Shown in pieces: positions 7,516-16,937 of a DNA stretch of 64,000 bases. The position numbers were made by a program, and so were the translations under genes. The DNA comes from JAHEKD01 sp965204695. GTDB lineage: Bacteria > Pseudomonadota > Gammaproteobacteria > Arenicellales > JAHEKD01. The stretch is taken from contig OZ242007.1 of assembly GCA_965204695.1 (NCBI GenBank), positions 2,480,001 through 2,544,000 on the forward strand. The letters are read 5' to 3'. The notes beneath the pieces were generated by a model. The model saw only the letters and a list, made by a program, of their open reading frames with translations, did no database searches and was not told the origin of the DNA. How positions within the stretch are numbered: the stretch's first letter is position 1; each line of letters opens with the position of its first letter.

Positions 7516-10500
7516 TTAAGCATCCATACTTTTCAAAATCGTAGTTAAATGGTTATGTATTCTTTTACATTCTCTGGTATTTTTTCTGCCGGTGGCAACA
7601 TCGGGATCGAATAATTCCTGCAGTAGAATTAAATTATCTTTAACGGAATCAACTTGTACGCTGCTTGCTCCCCGTTTTATTGCGGTTTGGTAATTATTAA
7701 CGATGTCGTCAGCCTGGCTATCAAAATCTTCTTTGACCAGGGCATTGATAATTTGCGCATCAGCAACACCTACAAGATTCCAGAAGCTTGGAGATAGCTC
7801 ATCGTTTTTGCGGCTTTGCGCTTCAATGGTTTCTAAAATTTTGATCTGATCGCTAGAAAACTTATATGGGTTTTTCCTATCTTTGGGGTCTTTGAACAAG
7901 CTCAATAAATATTGGGCACTGACAGCATTTAGATAAGCATAATTCACAGGACTGTCTGTTAATCTGCTTTTTGCGGCTAATTCAATGGCTTGTGATCCTT
8001 TGTTGCTAAACGTCAGGATGGCATCGTCTGTGGCCCAAGCAGCGATGTCATAATAGTTATACATGCTTTCCAGCGCAGTAAAAACCCTTTTTCTGATAGT
8101 CTGAGCATTACGCTTGGGATTGTATTTCTCCCATACGGCCTTACGCTTGTAGGCGCTGCCCAATAAAGCCAGGCGTTCACGTGTTGCCGACACTGCAGTT
8201 TCATCGTCTGTGCCAAATAGTGTTATCAGCTGATGTAAATATTCAATCGCCTGATCAATATCGGCTCCAGCGCTCAAAATTTCTGCTTTCCTCCTGGCTT
8301 CTTTATCTCTTTGTGTTTCATTTTTATTTGAGTCCGAGTTATCTTCATCTGTGTCTGGTTTATATTGATCTAATGTTATTTTGCCTGCGCGTCTAACCAT
8401 CACATTGGCTAATTGCTCAGTTGCATGGATAGAAACGAGTCCATTTTCAGCCTGTAACGCACGTTTGTACCATTTTACGGCTTGATCAAAATTCGCAATT
8501 TCCTTGAATCCTTCGGCGAATGCACTGCAGACATCGGCGGATCTGAACCACTTAGGATGTTGTTGCTCGGCTTGCTTGATATAAGTATTGAGTTTTTTTC
8601 TATAATAAGTCTCAGTGTATTTATCCGGGGTATCAAGTGTCTTGGCATCGGCAGCTAAAGATTTAAGCACAGTAACTAATTCTGCCTTGGCAAGCCAAGG
8701 TTCGTCATTGTTATTCGATCTTGATTTCGCGCGCTCAAGAGTATATTCATAGTCGCCGTAACATTGATAAGCTCCCCAGGTGTTTACGCCCGGGTGAGAC
8801 AGCCAGGTATTTTTTCTGGCAGCTAAAACCGCAGTACCGAATTGTTGACCTTCAATCATAGCCTGATAAAAAGTTTGGGCAAATGTAACTGCAGCTCGGT
8901 CTTCCACTGCCCAACCGGCTGCTATCACTGCTTTGCAACCTTGACGAATAAATTGTGTAGCAAGGTTGGCCGCTATAGCTGGATAGTTTGGATTGGCGAT
9001 TACATTTTCTGTTTTACCCAGATAACAGCAATTCAAAAATACAAGCTCAGGTACAAACCTGATGTTGCTTACATTTTCAGCTGTCAAAAACATGTCATCC
9101 CCAATCATCATGCCGGTATGTTTGTGTTCAGGTGTCAGTGAACAACCACAGGTTTTGCAATTCACTTCATCACTTATAACTGGATGTTCATAGACACCGT
9201 GCCCGGTGAAGTGCATTATTTTGAAACGATGTTCATGAATCGCATTGAGGATAGAAAAACCGTCAGATTCGATTTCTGAGGTGACTTGATAACCGCCTTC
9301 TTGCCGATAAAATTGCTCAACAAATTTTGCCTCAGCCACAGCTCCTGGCAGATACAATCTTCTGTCACTAAGTTTTGGAGCACCAATGACAAGTGCCTTG
9401 TTACTGCGACCCACGTTTGGAATAGCGCTAAAATATTGGCTTTCCAACTGCCTTATCATTTTGAACGATGCGGCAGGAGGCATTTTACTGCGGCCCCAGC
9501 GATCTTCCATCAATTCCCAGGGGTAGGCTGCCGTAGCTTCATCAAGCATGAGCACAGTGTCGTTCATCATGGCAACACTGTTTTTTAGTTCATTTGGCAA
9601 CATCATTTCGAATAAAGTTTTAGAAATGTTGCTTCGTTGAGCAGTATCTTTGGTTGCTTGACTGATAAAATGCGTAACCTTTTGCTTGTCAACAGGCATG
9701 ATTCGATATTCAATCCGTGCTCTATTAGTAACCAAATTAAAGGTCAAGTCACCATCTGGGGTTTCACGAATTTGAGTGCGTTGCAACCATCCTTCGTCTT
9801 CACCATAGTGTGATCTGAAGCGACCGCCTATACCATCCACCAGCTCCGATCGCAATTGATAATGCTGACCAAGTTGGTAATTAAAATTAAGCAGCTGTGC
9901 GAGTTTGTTAATTGAAATGATGGCAATGTCTTCCCATAACTCAATCAGTTGTATTTTTGTGATTTGTATAGGTTCATCATCCACACTGGCCAATGTGGTA
10001 TTGGCTTGATGCACGCCATCTAGCATGGCTTGTAAACAATCCATCACAGGTAACCCGCCGTTTGAACCACCTATCAGTACGGTACTGACACTGATTTGTT
10101 TTGCATCATTGGGGTTTTCACAGAAATTTCTTAGATACTCATGCTGCTGCAGAGCATATTCTTTCATGGCGATGGCATAAGCCTGGGTTAATTTTTGTAC
10201 GGTTAATTCACCTACCATACCTAGACCCAGCACAATAATGCCTTTTGGTTTGCGCTTTAAGTCGATAATAACCTCACAGGTTTCATCTTTACCGGGATAC
10301 AAGCCCAGGCGTAACCGTTTTGTCAGAGATTTATCATAGCGCCGGTCAACTGCCTTTTCAGCGCTATAAATGCTGTCACCTAAGTAATGTCCGACAGCTA
10401 TAGGATACTTGGCAAACACACAATCGCCATGTGTCACTTCTATTTCAATTCGCTTGCTTGAAATTGTTTTTTGCCTATATTCGGGTTCAGAATACATAAC

Positions 10501-13185
10501 GGATTCGAGTAAGTCTCTGCCATTGGGAACAAATTCGATTGGTTCTGTAGTCATATCGAATTCTTCCTCGGTCGTAATTTGGCCTGGACCTCGAGCTGTC
10601 ATTTGTTGCGGTGGTTGTGTGGAAAGGCGATTGGTTGTGCCATCATCCAGCAAATCCCTGACCGCTTGAATACATTCATCATTACGTGGCAAATCACCAT
10701 GTAGTACATCAGCATACCAAGTTTTGACTCCGTAAGGGATGCCTGTTTTCCAGAGGACTTGTCCATCTCCTTGGTTGCTGGCGCGTATAACGATATCACC
10801 CCCCTCACTTACGCGTACGTCAGTGGGAGTTTCTTTAGCATGGCCTGCTAAATATAAAACCTTACCATCTGGATATTGGTGGTATTCAATTTGGTTGAGC
10901 GATCGTCTTTCTGTTAGTGCTTTGTTTAAATCTTTTTTCGCAGGTATAGTGAATTTATCTGTGGTTTCCCTGGCTAGTTTCACCCAGTTATCATAGTTGA
11001 ATAAATCAATCGTACCTCCACTAGAGGGCAGCATGTTCAAGACGCCCGGAAATTTACTCACGATTTCTAGTATTTCGGATTTGCTGGATTTGAAATCCGC
11101 TAATGCCAGTAAGCGAATCATCTTCAACTTTCCAGTTAACAAACTGGCTATTGAATGCGAGCCGCCATTAGGCGTGCCCAACATAATGTAACGACTCTGA
11201 GGATGTGCCATCATCGCTTGCCAGACTTCATTATGGTTGGCGATCATGGCCCGAGTAACTAAACCTCCCATTGAATGAGCAACGATACTCACCGGATATT
11301 TATCATCAACTTGTTGATCTAAGACGGTTTGAATTTGAGTAGCTAAGTCCTTGGCGGCATCGAATACAGATAGACGCCAATCATAGAAAAATGGAATTAC
11401 ATTACTGTCTGTGGAAAGTTCATCCATTAAATCTTGATAGTGTGAAGCGAGAATTCCGACTGATTTCACATTAGGTTTATCGACAGCAATTTTTTTTAAG
11501 CCGCCATGATTAAGTTCAAGCAAATCGACCCAAATGGTATTGTTGTTTTGAGCAATTGAGGATCCAAGAATGCCATGAATAACAAAAACCGTTTTTCTGG
11601 GAGCAACACTGCGACTTAGCGAGCGGGCGATAACGGGTGAATGTGGAGGAGGTACTGGGTCGAATGCATTTGCCAGTTCATCTTCTTTACCGATTAAACC
11701 TGTTATAACTCGGCTAGCCGTTTTGAAATTTTTGAAATAATTAAAATGACTGACATCTGTGCCCTGGTCAAAATGATAACGAGTAGGAACGATACGATTA
11801 CCGCCTCCATACATTGAAGCCGTATTGACTACTAGATCATGATCACCATCAAAGAACTTGTCAGTCACATAGATGCCTATTTTGGAGAAGAATCCATCTT
11901 TCTCTATATCTCCTGCAATAACGGATAAATCTGCTGAAAGCTGAACTTTATGATCATTCAGTAATCGCACTAAAGGCGAGGTGGGCATCTGGGCTTCTAA
12001 TCCGGGAATGACCTGTGGATTAGTTCGTGTGTTCACTAATGCCAGCGCAAAGCTTTTAAATAAACCATAAAACTTGCTGGCCTTAAGGGCCGGAATATAA
12101 CCGATCACTGTTAATAGACCTGACAACCAACGATCAAGCCGGCCGGATGCCAGAGTGGTTCCCCTGGCAGGGCAAGCGACTCTTACAAAGCGTTTAATAG
12201 CTAGGTTTTTACGTTTAAATAATCCGTTTAGTTTTTTGAGTCTTTTTTGTTGGTCTTCGTAATTAGCTTTAGCTTCTTTTTTTATGTCCTCGTCATCTAT
12301 TTCAGATAACGTGTCTTCTTTAATAGCATCAAAAGCTTTAATTTCATCGTCGGTAAAAGGATCTTCATTAATCCTCATTGCACGGCATAACAATTCGCCT
12401 ACAAGCCCTCCTCTGGAATGGGAGACAAGATAGAGTTCAGCGTTATCAGGCAAAACATCTAGCAACTCGATTACGTTGTCGATCGGGCTTTGCGTTAATG
12501 TTCGGTGCTGGAGTCCATAAATATGTTGTCCAAAAGTTTGATTTAAATCATCTACTAATTGCTGGTTTTTGAACAGCTCTCCAAAACTGCCTAGCGTATG
12601 TGATGCGGTGCCATGTAAAAATAATAGGATTCGATGTCCACTTGCATCATCAGTTTTAATAGTATCAACATAGGTAAGTTTGGGTTCAGTGCCAGGGGTC
12701 GTCAGATCTATCTGAACAACACCCGGTTTTGTTATTGTTTTATCTTCATATTTTTCACAAATAAATTTTGCAGATTTTTTAGTGATCGGTCCTTTAAAAA
12801 ACTCAACGCCTTTAATGAACCAATCTCCAATACCACGAGATTTAAGGCCAAGATCTAAAGAGGAACCAATGATTTTGCCGTCGACTGTTGATCGATTTGC
12901 ATTTGGAAAGTCTGTTGCTAAGTCACGTTCCGTAGTCAAAATGACGGAACCATCATCCATATGCAAAACAATCACATCGTCATCATCTACATCTTTGACT
13001 GTGTTGGTGGTGGCGTCAGCACGATCGACAGAGATCTGGTATCCGGAATCTTGCTCAAGGCCTAATTCTTTTTCGAATTCCTTTAAATCCTTCTCGTGAG
13101 CCTTTAGCTCGGGTTCAAAATAGTAATTTTTAGATTCGCCTTCCAGAGGAACGCCGCGTATTTGAATGTTTTTTGTGGTTGCCAT
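7516..13185 (-). CDS. Giant CHAT protease with two lipase-like domains and TPR-like tail
   Basis: This 1889-residue single-gene multidomain protein has no signal peptide. A first alpha/beta-hydrolase lies at about 185-500 (FLHGTASHT near 193, nucleophile motif SHSRGG near 257). A second, LCAT-like hydrolase lies at about 530-830 (VIHGILGSS near 538, AHSMGG near 638). A linker of about 300 residues follows. A CHAT caspase-like protease domain has its His in HFTGHG (near 1325) and Cys in LNCCYLGKT (near 1387). The tail from about 1510 contains helical TPR-like repeats, for example AFAEGFKEIANFDQAVKWYKRAL. CHAT proteases occur in bacterial immunity and cell-death circuits, and lipase-plus-protease architectures suggest membrane damage triggered by proteolysis. 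That role is inference. It stands alone, with no obvious partner gene. Confidence 0.85.
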   Translation of the reverse strand: MATTKNIQIRGVPLEGESKNYYFEPELKAHEKDLKEFEKELGLEQDSGYQISVDRADATTNTVKDVDDDDVIVLHMDDGSVILTTERDLATDFPNANRSTVDGKIIGSSLDLGLKSRGIGDWFIKGVEFFKGPITKKSAKFICEKYEDKTITKPGVVQIDLTTPGTEPKLTYVDTIKTDDASGHRILLFLHGTASHTLGSFGELFKNQQLVDDLNQTFGQHIYGLQHRTLTQSPIDNVIELLDVLPDNAELYLVSHSRGGLVGELLCRAMRINEDPFTDDEIKAFDAIKEDTLSEIDDEDIKKEAKANYEDQQKRLKKLNGLFKRKNLAIKRFVRVACPARGTTLASGRLDRWLSGLLTVIGYIPALKASKFYGLFKSFALALVNTRTNPQVIPGLEAQMPTSPLVRLLNDHKVQLSADLSVIAGDIEKDGFFSKIGIYVTDKFFDGDHDLVVNTASMYGGGNRIVPTRYHFDQGTDVSHFNYFKNFKTASRVITGLIGKEDELANAFDPVPPPHSPVIARSLSRSVAPRKTVFVIHGILGSSIAQNNNTIWVDLLELNHGGLKKIAVDKPNVKSVGILASHYQDLMDELSTDSNVIPFFYDWRLSVFDAAKDLATQIQTVLDQQVDDKYPVSIVAHSMGGLVTRAMIANHNEVWQAMMAHPQSRYIMLGTPNGGSHSIASLLTGKLKMIRLLALADFKSSKSEILEIVSKFPGVLNMLPSSGGTIDLFNYDNWVKLARETTDKFTIPAKKDLNKALTERRSLNQIEYHQYPDGKVLYLAGHAKETPTDVRVSEGGDIVIRASNQGDGQVLWKTGIPYGVKTWYADVLHGDLPRNDECIQAVRDLLDDGTTNRLSTQPPQQMTARGPGQITTEEEFDMTTEPIEFVPNGRDLLESVMYSEPEYRQKTISSKRIEIEVTHGDCVFAKYPIAVGHYLGDSIYSAEKAVDRRYDKSLTKRLRLGLYPGKDETCEVIIDLKRKPKGIIVLGLGMVGELTVQKLTQAYAIAMKEYALQQHEYLRNFCENPNDAKQISVSTVLIGGSNGGLPVMDCLQAMLDGVHQANTTLASVDDEPIQITKIQLIELWEDIAIISINKLAQLLNFNYQLGQHYQLRSELVDGIGGRFRSHYGEDEGWLQRTQIRETPDGDLTFNLVTNRARIEYRIMPVDKQKVTHFISQATKDTAQRSNISKTLFEMMLPNELKNSVAMMNDTVLMLDEATAAYPWELMEDRWGRSKMPPAASFKMIRQLESQYFSAIPNVGRSNKALVIGAPKLSDRRLYLPGAVAEAKFVEQFYRQEGGYQVTSEIESDGFSILNAIHEHRFKIMHFTGHGVYEHPVISDEVNCKTCGCSLTPEHKHTGMMIGDDMFLTAENVSNIRFVPELVFLNCCYLGKTENVIANPNYPAIAANLATQFIRQGCKAVIAAGWAVEDRAAVTFAQTFYQAMIEGQQFGTAVLAARKNTWLSHPGVNTWGAYQCYGDYEYTLERAKSRSNNNDEPWLAKAELVTVLKSLAADAKTLDTPDKYTETYYRKKLNTYIKQAEQQHPKWFRSADVCSAFAEGFKEIANFDQAVKWYKRALQAENGLVSIHATEQLANVMVRRAGKITLDQYKPDTDEDNSDSNKNETQRDKEARRKAEILSAGADIDQAIEYLHQLITLFGTDDETAVSATRERLALLGSAYKRKAVWEKYNPKRNAQTIRKRVFTALESMYNYYDIAAWATDDAILTFSNKGSQAIELAAKSRLTDSPVNYAYLNAVSAQYLLSLFKDPKDRKNPYKFSSDQIKILETIEAQSRKNDELSPSFWNLVGVADAQIINALVKEDFDSQADDIVNNYQTAIKRGASSVQVDSVKDNLILLQELFDPDVATGRKNTRECKRIHNHLTTILKSMDA

Positions 13186-13612
13186 ATTTTCCCCGTGCTA
13201 TGTGGTTGCTGATCAATTAGGAGTTATTAATTTATCTTTATTTATCCCTAGGTCTCTTATTTATAGAGAAATGTATTTTTATTTATAATAACTTTAAACC
13301 TAAGAGATAAATCTTGCAAGTTTTTACCTAATAATTACTAATGCTAAAGTATTGGTAATTGCAACCTTGGTTACTAGTTTAAAATAAAAATTCTGACTCT
13401 TTTATAAGAGTAAGCAACAAGAGATTTTATTGATATTGAATTTATTCTATTATCGTTCGCGTAAGGATGAGACTATCACGGGCATGCCCGGCATTGAGTT
13501 ATAGTGTTGAAGAGCCGGCACAAGGCCGGAATAGTGTTAAAGCTATAAAGTTCCGGCACAAGGCCGGGGAAATCTATAAGTCAGAAAAGAGTTTTTTGAA
13601 GATATTTGTATC
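13186..13612. other. Divergent intergenic region with repeat
   Basis: This gap lies between the divergent giant CHAT gene and selO. The first 250 bases are strongly AT-rich and must hold both promoters, though I could not pick clear -35/-10 pairs. The last 130 bases hold a copy of the window's palindromic interspersed repeat (separate entry). No further coding sequence is evident. Confidence 0.6.
13451..13577. repeat. Interspersed palindromic repeat, copy 1
   Basis: It begins TATCGTTCGCGTAAGGATGA and continues with GAGACTATCACGGGC, then GCATTGAGTTATAGTGTTGA and two GCCGGCACAAGGCCGG-type hairpins. The same head sequence recurs at 24240 and 34226, and the AACACTATAACTCAATGCCGG motif recurs there in the other orientation. 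Short GC-rich hairpins in an AT-rich genome point to a REP/MITE-like family. Boundaries are approximate. Confidence 0.75.
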
Positions 13613-15190
13613 ATGTATGTTTTTGACAACCAGTTTTTAAATCATTTACCAGCCGATCCCGAGCAAAAGAATTTTATTCGTCAGGTGCATGAGGCCTGTT
13701 ATTCAAGGGTTGAACCGATAAAGGTGAGTCAACCGTCGTTGGTTGCTTATTCTAAAGAGGTTGCAGAACAACTTGGCTTTACTCAGGAATTTTGTTTATC
13801 GGAAAACTTCGTGCAGGTTTTTTCCGGCAATCAACAGCTTGATGGAATGCAGCCCTATGCAATGTGTTATGGCGGTCACCAGTTTGGTAACTGGGCCGGA
13901 CAATTAGGTGATGGCCGGGCTATTAATTTGGGTGAGTTGGTCAATTCACAAGGGCAGCGTTTCATTTTGCAATTAAAAGGTGCTGGTCCAACACCTTATT
14001 CCAGATCAGCAGATGGACTGGCAGTTTTACGTTCTTCGATTCGGGAATTTTTGTGCTCAGAAGCTATGCATCATCTGGGTGTTCCAACCACTCGAGCTTT
14101 AAGTGTTGTACTTACTGGAGAACAGGTTGTCCGTGACATGTTTTATGACGGTAATCCTGAACCCGAACCAGGGGCCATTGTTTGCCGAGTGTCGCCAACG
14201 TTTACTCGTTTCGGTAGTTTTGAAATATTCACCTCGCGGGGTGAAACCGAAATTCTCAAGCAATTAGTGGACTATACGATTACAACAGACTTTCCTCACT
14301 TAGGTGGACCTGGCGCTGAAACTTACTTGCGTTGGTTTAACGAGGTTTGTGAGCGAACGGCGATTTTGATGACGGAATGGATGCGAGTCGGTTTTGTCCA
14401 TGGCGTTATGAACACCGATAATATGTCAATTACTGGACTGACTATCGATTATGGACCTTATGGATGGTTAGAGAACTACGACCCAGATTGGACACCGAAT
14501 ACTACCGATGCACAAGGTAAACGTTATCGATATGGGCACCAACCGCATATAGCACAATGGAATTTATTCAAACTGGCAAATGCGATTTATCCATTAATTC
14601 AACAAACTGAACCTTTACAGGATATTCTTAATAATTATGCTGAGTTTTATAACAGCGCCTGGCAACAGATGATGACGAGTAAACTTGGTTTGAGTGAATT
14701 TCAAAGTGAAACAGATGAAAAATTGACCATGGACTTGCTGAACATACTCAAGTTAGTTGAAACCGATATGACCCTATTTTTCCGTAAACTGGCTCAACTT
14801 GATACGGATAATCTTGAGATAAGCGACGAAGAATTATTAACGCCATTATTAGATGCATATTATGTTGAAGATCAATTAACCGATACATATAAATCAAAAA
14901 TCAATGATTGGTTGCGTCGTTATCGTAAACGCTTATCTGAAAACAGCAGTTCAAATCAGCAAAGAGTAAAACTGATGAATTCGGTTAACCCGAAATATGT
15001 AATGCGAAATTACTTAGCTCAATTAGCTATAGATAAATCTTCTGAAGGGGATCATTCATTAGTAAATGAACTACTAGACGTTATGCGCAGACCTTATGAC
15101 GAACAACCTGAAAAAGAAAAGTTTGCAGAAAAACGCCCGGATTGGGCCCGGCATAGACCCGGTTGTTCGATGTTATCGTGTAGCTCATGA
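13613..15190 (+). CDS. selO: SelO/YdiU-family protein AMPylase
   Basis: This 525-residue pseudokinase of the SelO family transfers AMP from ATP to protein hydroxyl side chains. Family blocks are complete: CYGGHQFGNWAGQLGDGRAI, FILQLKGAGPTPYSRSADG, LRSSIREFLCSEAMHHLGV, GVMNTDNMSITGLTIDYGPY and the C-terminal CSMLSCSS. The last motif corresponds to the conserved C-terminal Cys (selenocysteine in eukaryotic SelO). Length is slightly above E. coli YdiU. The last four bases overlap the next start (ATGA), so the hydrolase gene is translationally coupled. SelO is linked to redox stress, which fits the glutathione reductase gene nearby, though the two are not adjacent. Confidence 0.95.
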   Translation: MYVFDNQFLNHLPADPEQKNFIRQVHEACYSRVEPIKVSQPSLVAYSKEVAEQLGFTQEFCLSENFVQVFSGNQQLDGMQPYAMCYGGHQFGNWAGQLGDGRAINLGELVNSQGQRFILQLKGAGPTPYSRSADGLAVLRSSIREFLCSEAMHHLGVPTTRALSVVLTGEQVVRDMFYDGNPEPEPGAIVCRVSPTFTRFGSFEIFTSRGETEILKQLVDYTITTDFPHLGGPGAETYLRWFNEVCERTAILMTEWMRVGFVHGVMNTDNMSITGLTIDYGPYGWLENYDPDWTPNTTDAQGKRYRYGHQPHIAQWNLFKLANAIYPLIQQTEPLQDILNNYAEFYNSAWQQMMTSKLGLSEFQSETDEKLTMDLLNILKLVETDMTLFFRKLAQLDTDNLEISDEELLTPLLDAYYVEDQLTDTYKSKINDWLRRYRKRLSENSSSNQQRVKLMNSVNPKYVMRNYLAQLAIDKSSEGDHSLVNELLDVMRRPYDEQPEKEKFAEKRPDWARHRPGCSMLSCSS

Positions 15191-15936
15191 AAGGATTATT
15201 AAGAGCTGGCCAGGGACCAACGCTGATTCTACAGCATGGATTTTTAAGTGGAGCCCCTTACTGGCAAGGTGTGATTGATGCGCTTAGCCACAAATTTGAT
15301 GTGATCGCGCTAGATTCAGCTGGATTTTCCGAGCGTGCGGATGAAACCAGCATCAATTCTGTGTCTGGTTTTGTCAGCGATTTATTGAATCGGCTCGATC
15401 AGTTAGGTGTCGATAAATTTCACTTATGTGGTCATTCGCTTGGTGGAATGATTGCCCAAGAACTGGCGCTGACGGCTCCAGAACGGCTTAACAAATTAGT
15501 GCTGTATGCAACCGGTCCCGATGGTTCAATGCCCGGGCGTTTTGAATCCATAGATGAATCGAAAAAAAGAGTCAAAAATGAGGGTGCTGATTCCACTATA
15601 CGTAATACAGTTGCAAGCTGGTTTGTTGCTGGAAAGCGCGCTCCGATTTATGCGGATGCACTTGAACTGGCTCAAAAAACAAGACTACAAGCGATATTAG
15701 ACGGTTATCAAGCCATGCAGACATGGCAGAGTAAAGACCGTCTTGAGAATATAAGAGCACGTACTCTAGTGCTGTGGCCAGATAAGGACAGAAGCTATCA
15801 ATGGCAACATCCTAGGGCATTATGGGAAGGGATTCCTGGCGGATCTTTAGCTGTCATACCCGGTTGCGCCCATAATGCGCATCTTGAAAAGCCACATTTG
15901 TTTAACACGGTATTGCTTGACTTTTTAGCGGGGTGA
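15187..15936 (+). CDS. Alpha/beta-fold hydrolase
   Basis: This 249-residue cytoplasmic hydrolase resembles enol-lactonase and esterase families. The oxyanion motif LQHGFLSGAPYW lies near the N-terminus, the nucleophile Ser in GHSLGG (about residue 95), an Asp in LWPDKDRS (about 205) and the catalytic His in PGCAHNAHLEKP (about 230). The substrate is unknown. The start codon overlaps the selO stop by four bases, so it is made with SelO. It converges with the LysR gene, leaving 13 bases between them. Confidence 0.9.
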   Translation: MKGLLRAGQGPTLILQHGFLSGAPYWQGVIDALSHKFDVIALDSAGFSERADETSINSVSGFVSDLLNRLDQLGVDKFHLCGHSLGGMIAQELALTAPERLNKLVLYATGPDGSMPGRFESIDESKKRVKNEGADSTIRNTVASWFVAGKRAPIYADALELAQKTRLQAILDGYQAMQTWQSKDRLENIRARTLVLWPDKDRSYQWQHPRALWEGIPGGSLAVIPGCAHNAHLEKPHLFNTVLLDFLAG

Positions 15937-15949
15937 TAATTGCCTAAGT

Positions 15950-16837
15950 TCAGCTTAGGCTGTTCCAAACTTTCTCGGCCAGATCGTTTTGATTTTCAGT
16001 CGAACGGTAAATACAAACATCCAAATTAATGCTGTATTTCTTTGGTGCTATGATGACTAATAAGTTTTGCTTAAGATCGGGTTCGACCAGAGACTCAGGT
16101 AACCAGGCAATGCCGTCGCCATGACGTGCTCTCATGCGTAGTGATTCGGTCATTGCATTTTCATAAATCAAATTAAGTTTATTCAACAAGCCAGTGCGGG
16201 CTAAAACAGGTTGCAAATGCAATCCCAGTGGGGCGTTTTTAGGATAATTGAGAACGGGGATCGTCTTTAAATCGAAAGAAAAAATTCCTTTACCCTGATC
16301 ATTTGTGAGGCAGACAGGGACTAAACGATCATGCCCAATAATTCGTCGCTGTAACGTTCGGCTTTGAACAGGTTTATATCTGTAGTGTTTACTTTCGAAA
16401 CCCAATACAAAGTCGGCTTCCAGGTTGAGCAGGGCGGTAAAGCAGTCGGGCAGGTTATCCGCCAATAATCTGGAGCGAAATGCCCCGAACTGCTGTTCGA
16501 ACTGGTTTAGCCATTGTGGATAAAAACGCCAGCCAATTGCATGTTGAGCTGCAAAGATTATTTTGGATTCGTCTTTGTTAGCTTGTGGTTTTATCTGACT
16601 TTTAACTAAATCAAAATGCAGTATAGCCTGGTTACCAACCTCTAATAACTGCTCACCTTCGGGAGTTATTTGGATAGGATGACTGCTGCGATCAACAAGT
16701 TTGACTGAGGCCCAATTTTCCAGTGCCTGAATTCGACGACTAAACGCTGATTGACTTAAATTGTTTAACTCAGCAGCTCGGGAAAAATTGCCCGTATTGG
16801 CCAGTTGTTGTAAATCTTTAATCCAGTCGAGTTCCAT
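15950..16837 (-). CDS. LysR-family transcriptional regulator
   Basis: The protein has about 295 residues if translation begins at the ATG at 16837 (MELDWIKDL), which matches the normal LysR N-terminus. An upstream in-frame ATG at 16879 would add 14 unusual residues and run into the operator. The winged helix is FSRAAELNNLSQSAFSRRIQALE, followed by a substrate-binding domain. It is divergent from the PLP enzyme gene across a 100-base gap containing TATGCA-type repeats. LysR regulators usually control the divergent gene and themselves, so it probably senses a substrate of that enzyme or of the downstream transporter. The N-terminus resembles HypT/YjiE-type regulators, but the ligand is not evident. 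Confidence 0.92.
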   Translation of the reverse strand: MELDWIKDLQQLANTGNFSRAAELNNLSQSAFSRRIQALENWASVKLVDRSSHPIQITPEGEQLLEVGNQAILHFDLVKSQIKPQANKDESKIIFAAQHAIGWRFYPQWLNQFEQQFGAFRSRLLADNLPDCFTALLNLEADFVLGFESKHYRYKPVQSRTLQRRIIGHDRLVPVCLTNDQGKGIFSFDLKTIPVLNYPKNAPLGLHLQPVLARTGLLNKLNLIYENAMTESLRMRARHGDGIAWLPESLVEPDLKQNLLVIIAPKKYSINLDVCIYRSTENQNDLAEKVWNSLS

Positions 16838-16842
16838 ACTAA

Positions 16843-16918
16843 TTATGCAAATTATGCATGATGTGTTCAAAGATAACATTGGTCATTGCTAATCACAAGT
16901 TGCATACTATCTATGCAA
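16843..16918. promoter_or_regulatory. LysR-type operator region
   Basis: A perfect inverted repeat, TTGCATACTATCTATGCAA (7-base arms, 5-base centre), lies at 16900-16918, 19 bases before the GTG start of the PLP enzyme. A second, looser site with two TTATGCA units lies at 16843-16859 next to the regulator start. Two spaced sites with the same half-site are typical of a LysR recall and activation pair. Confidence 0.7.
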
Positions 16919-16937
16919 AATCAACCAGGAGTGATGA

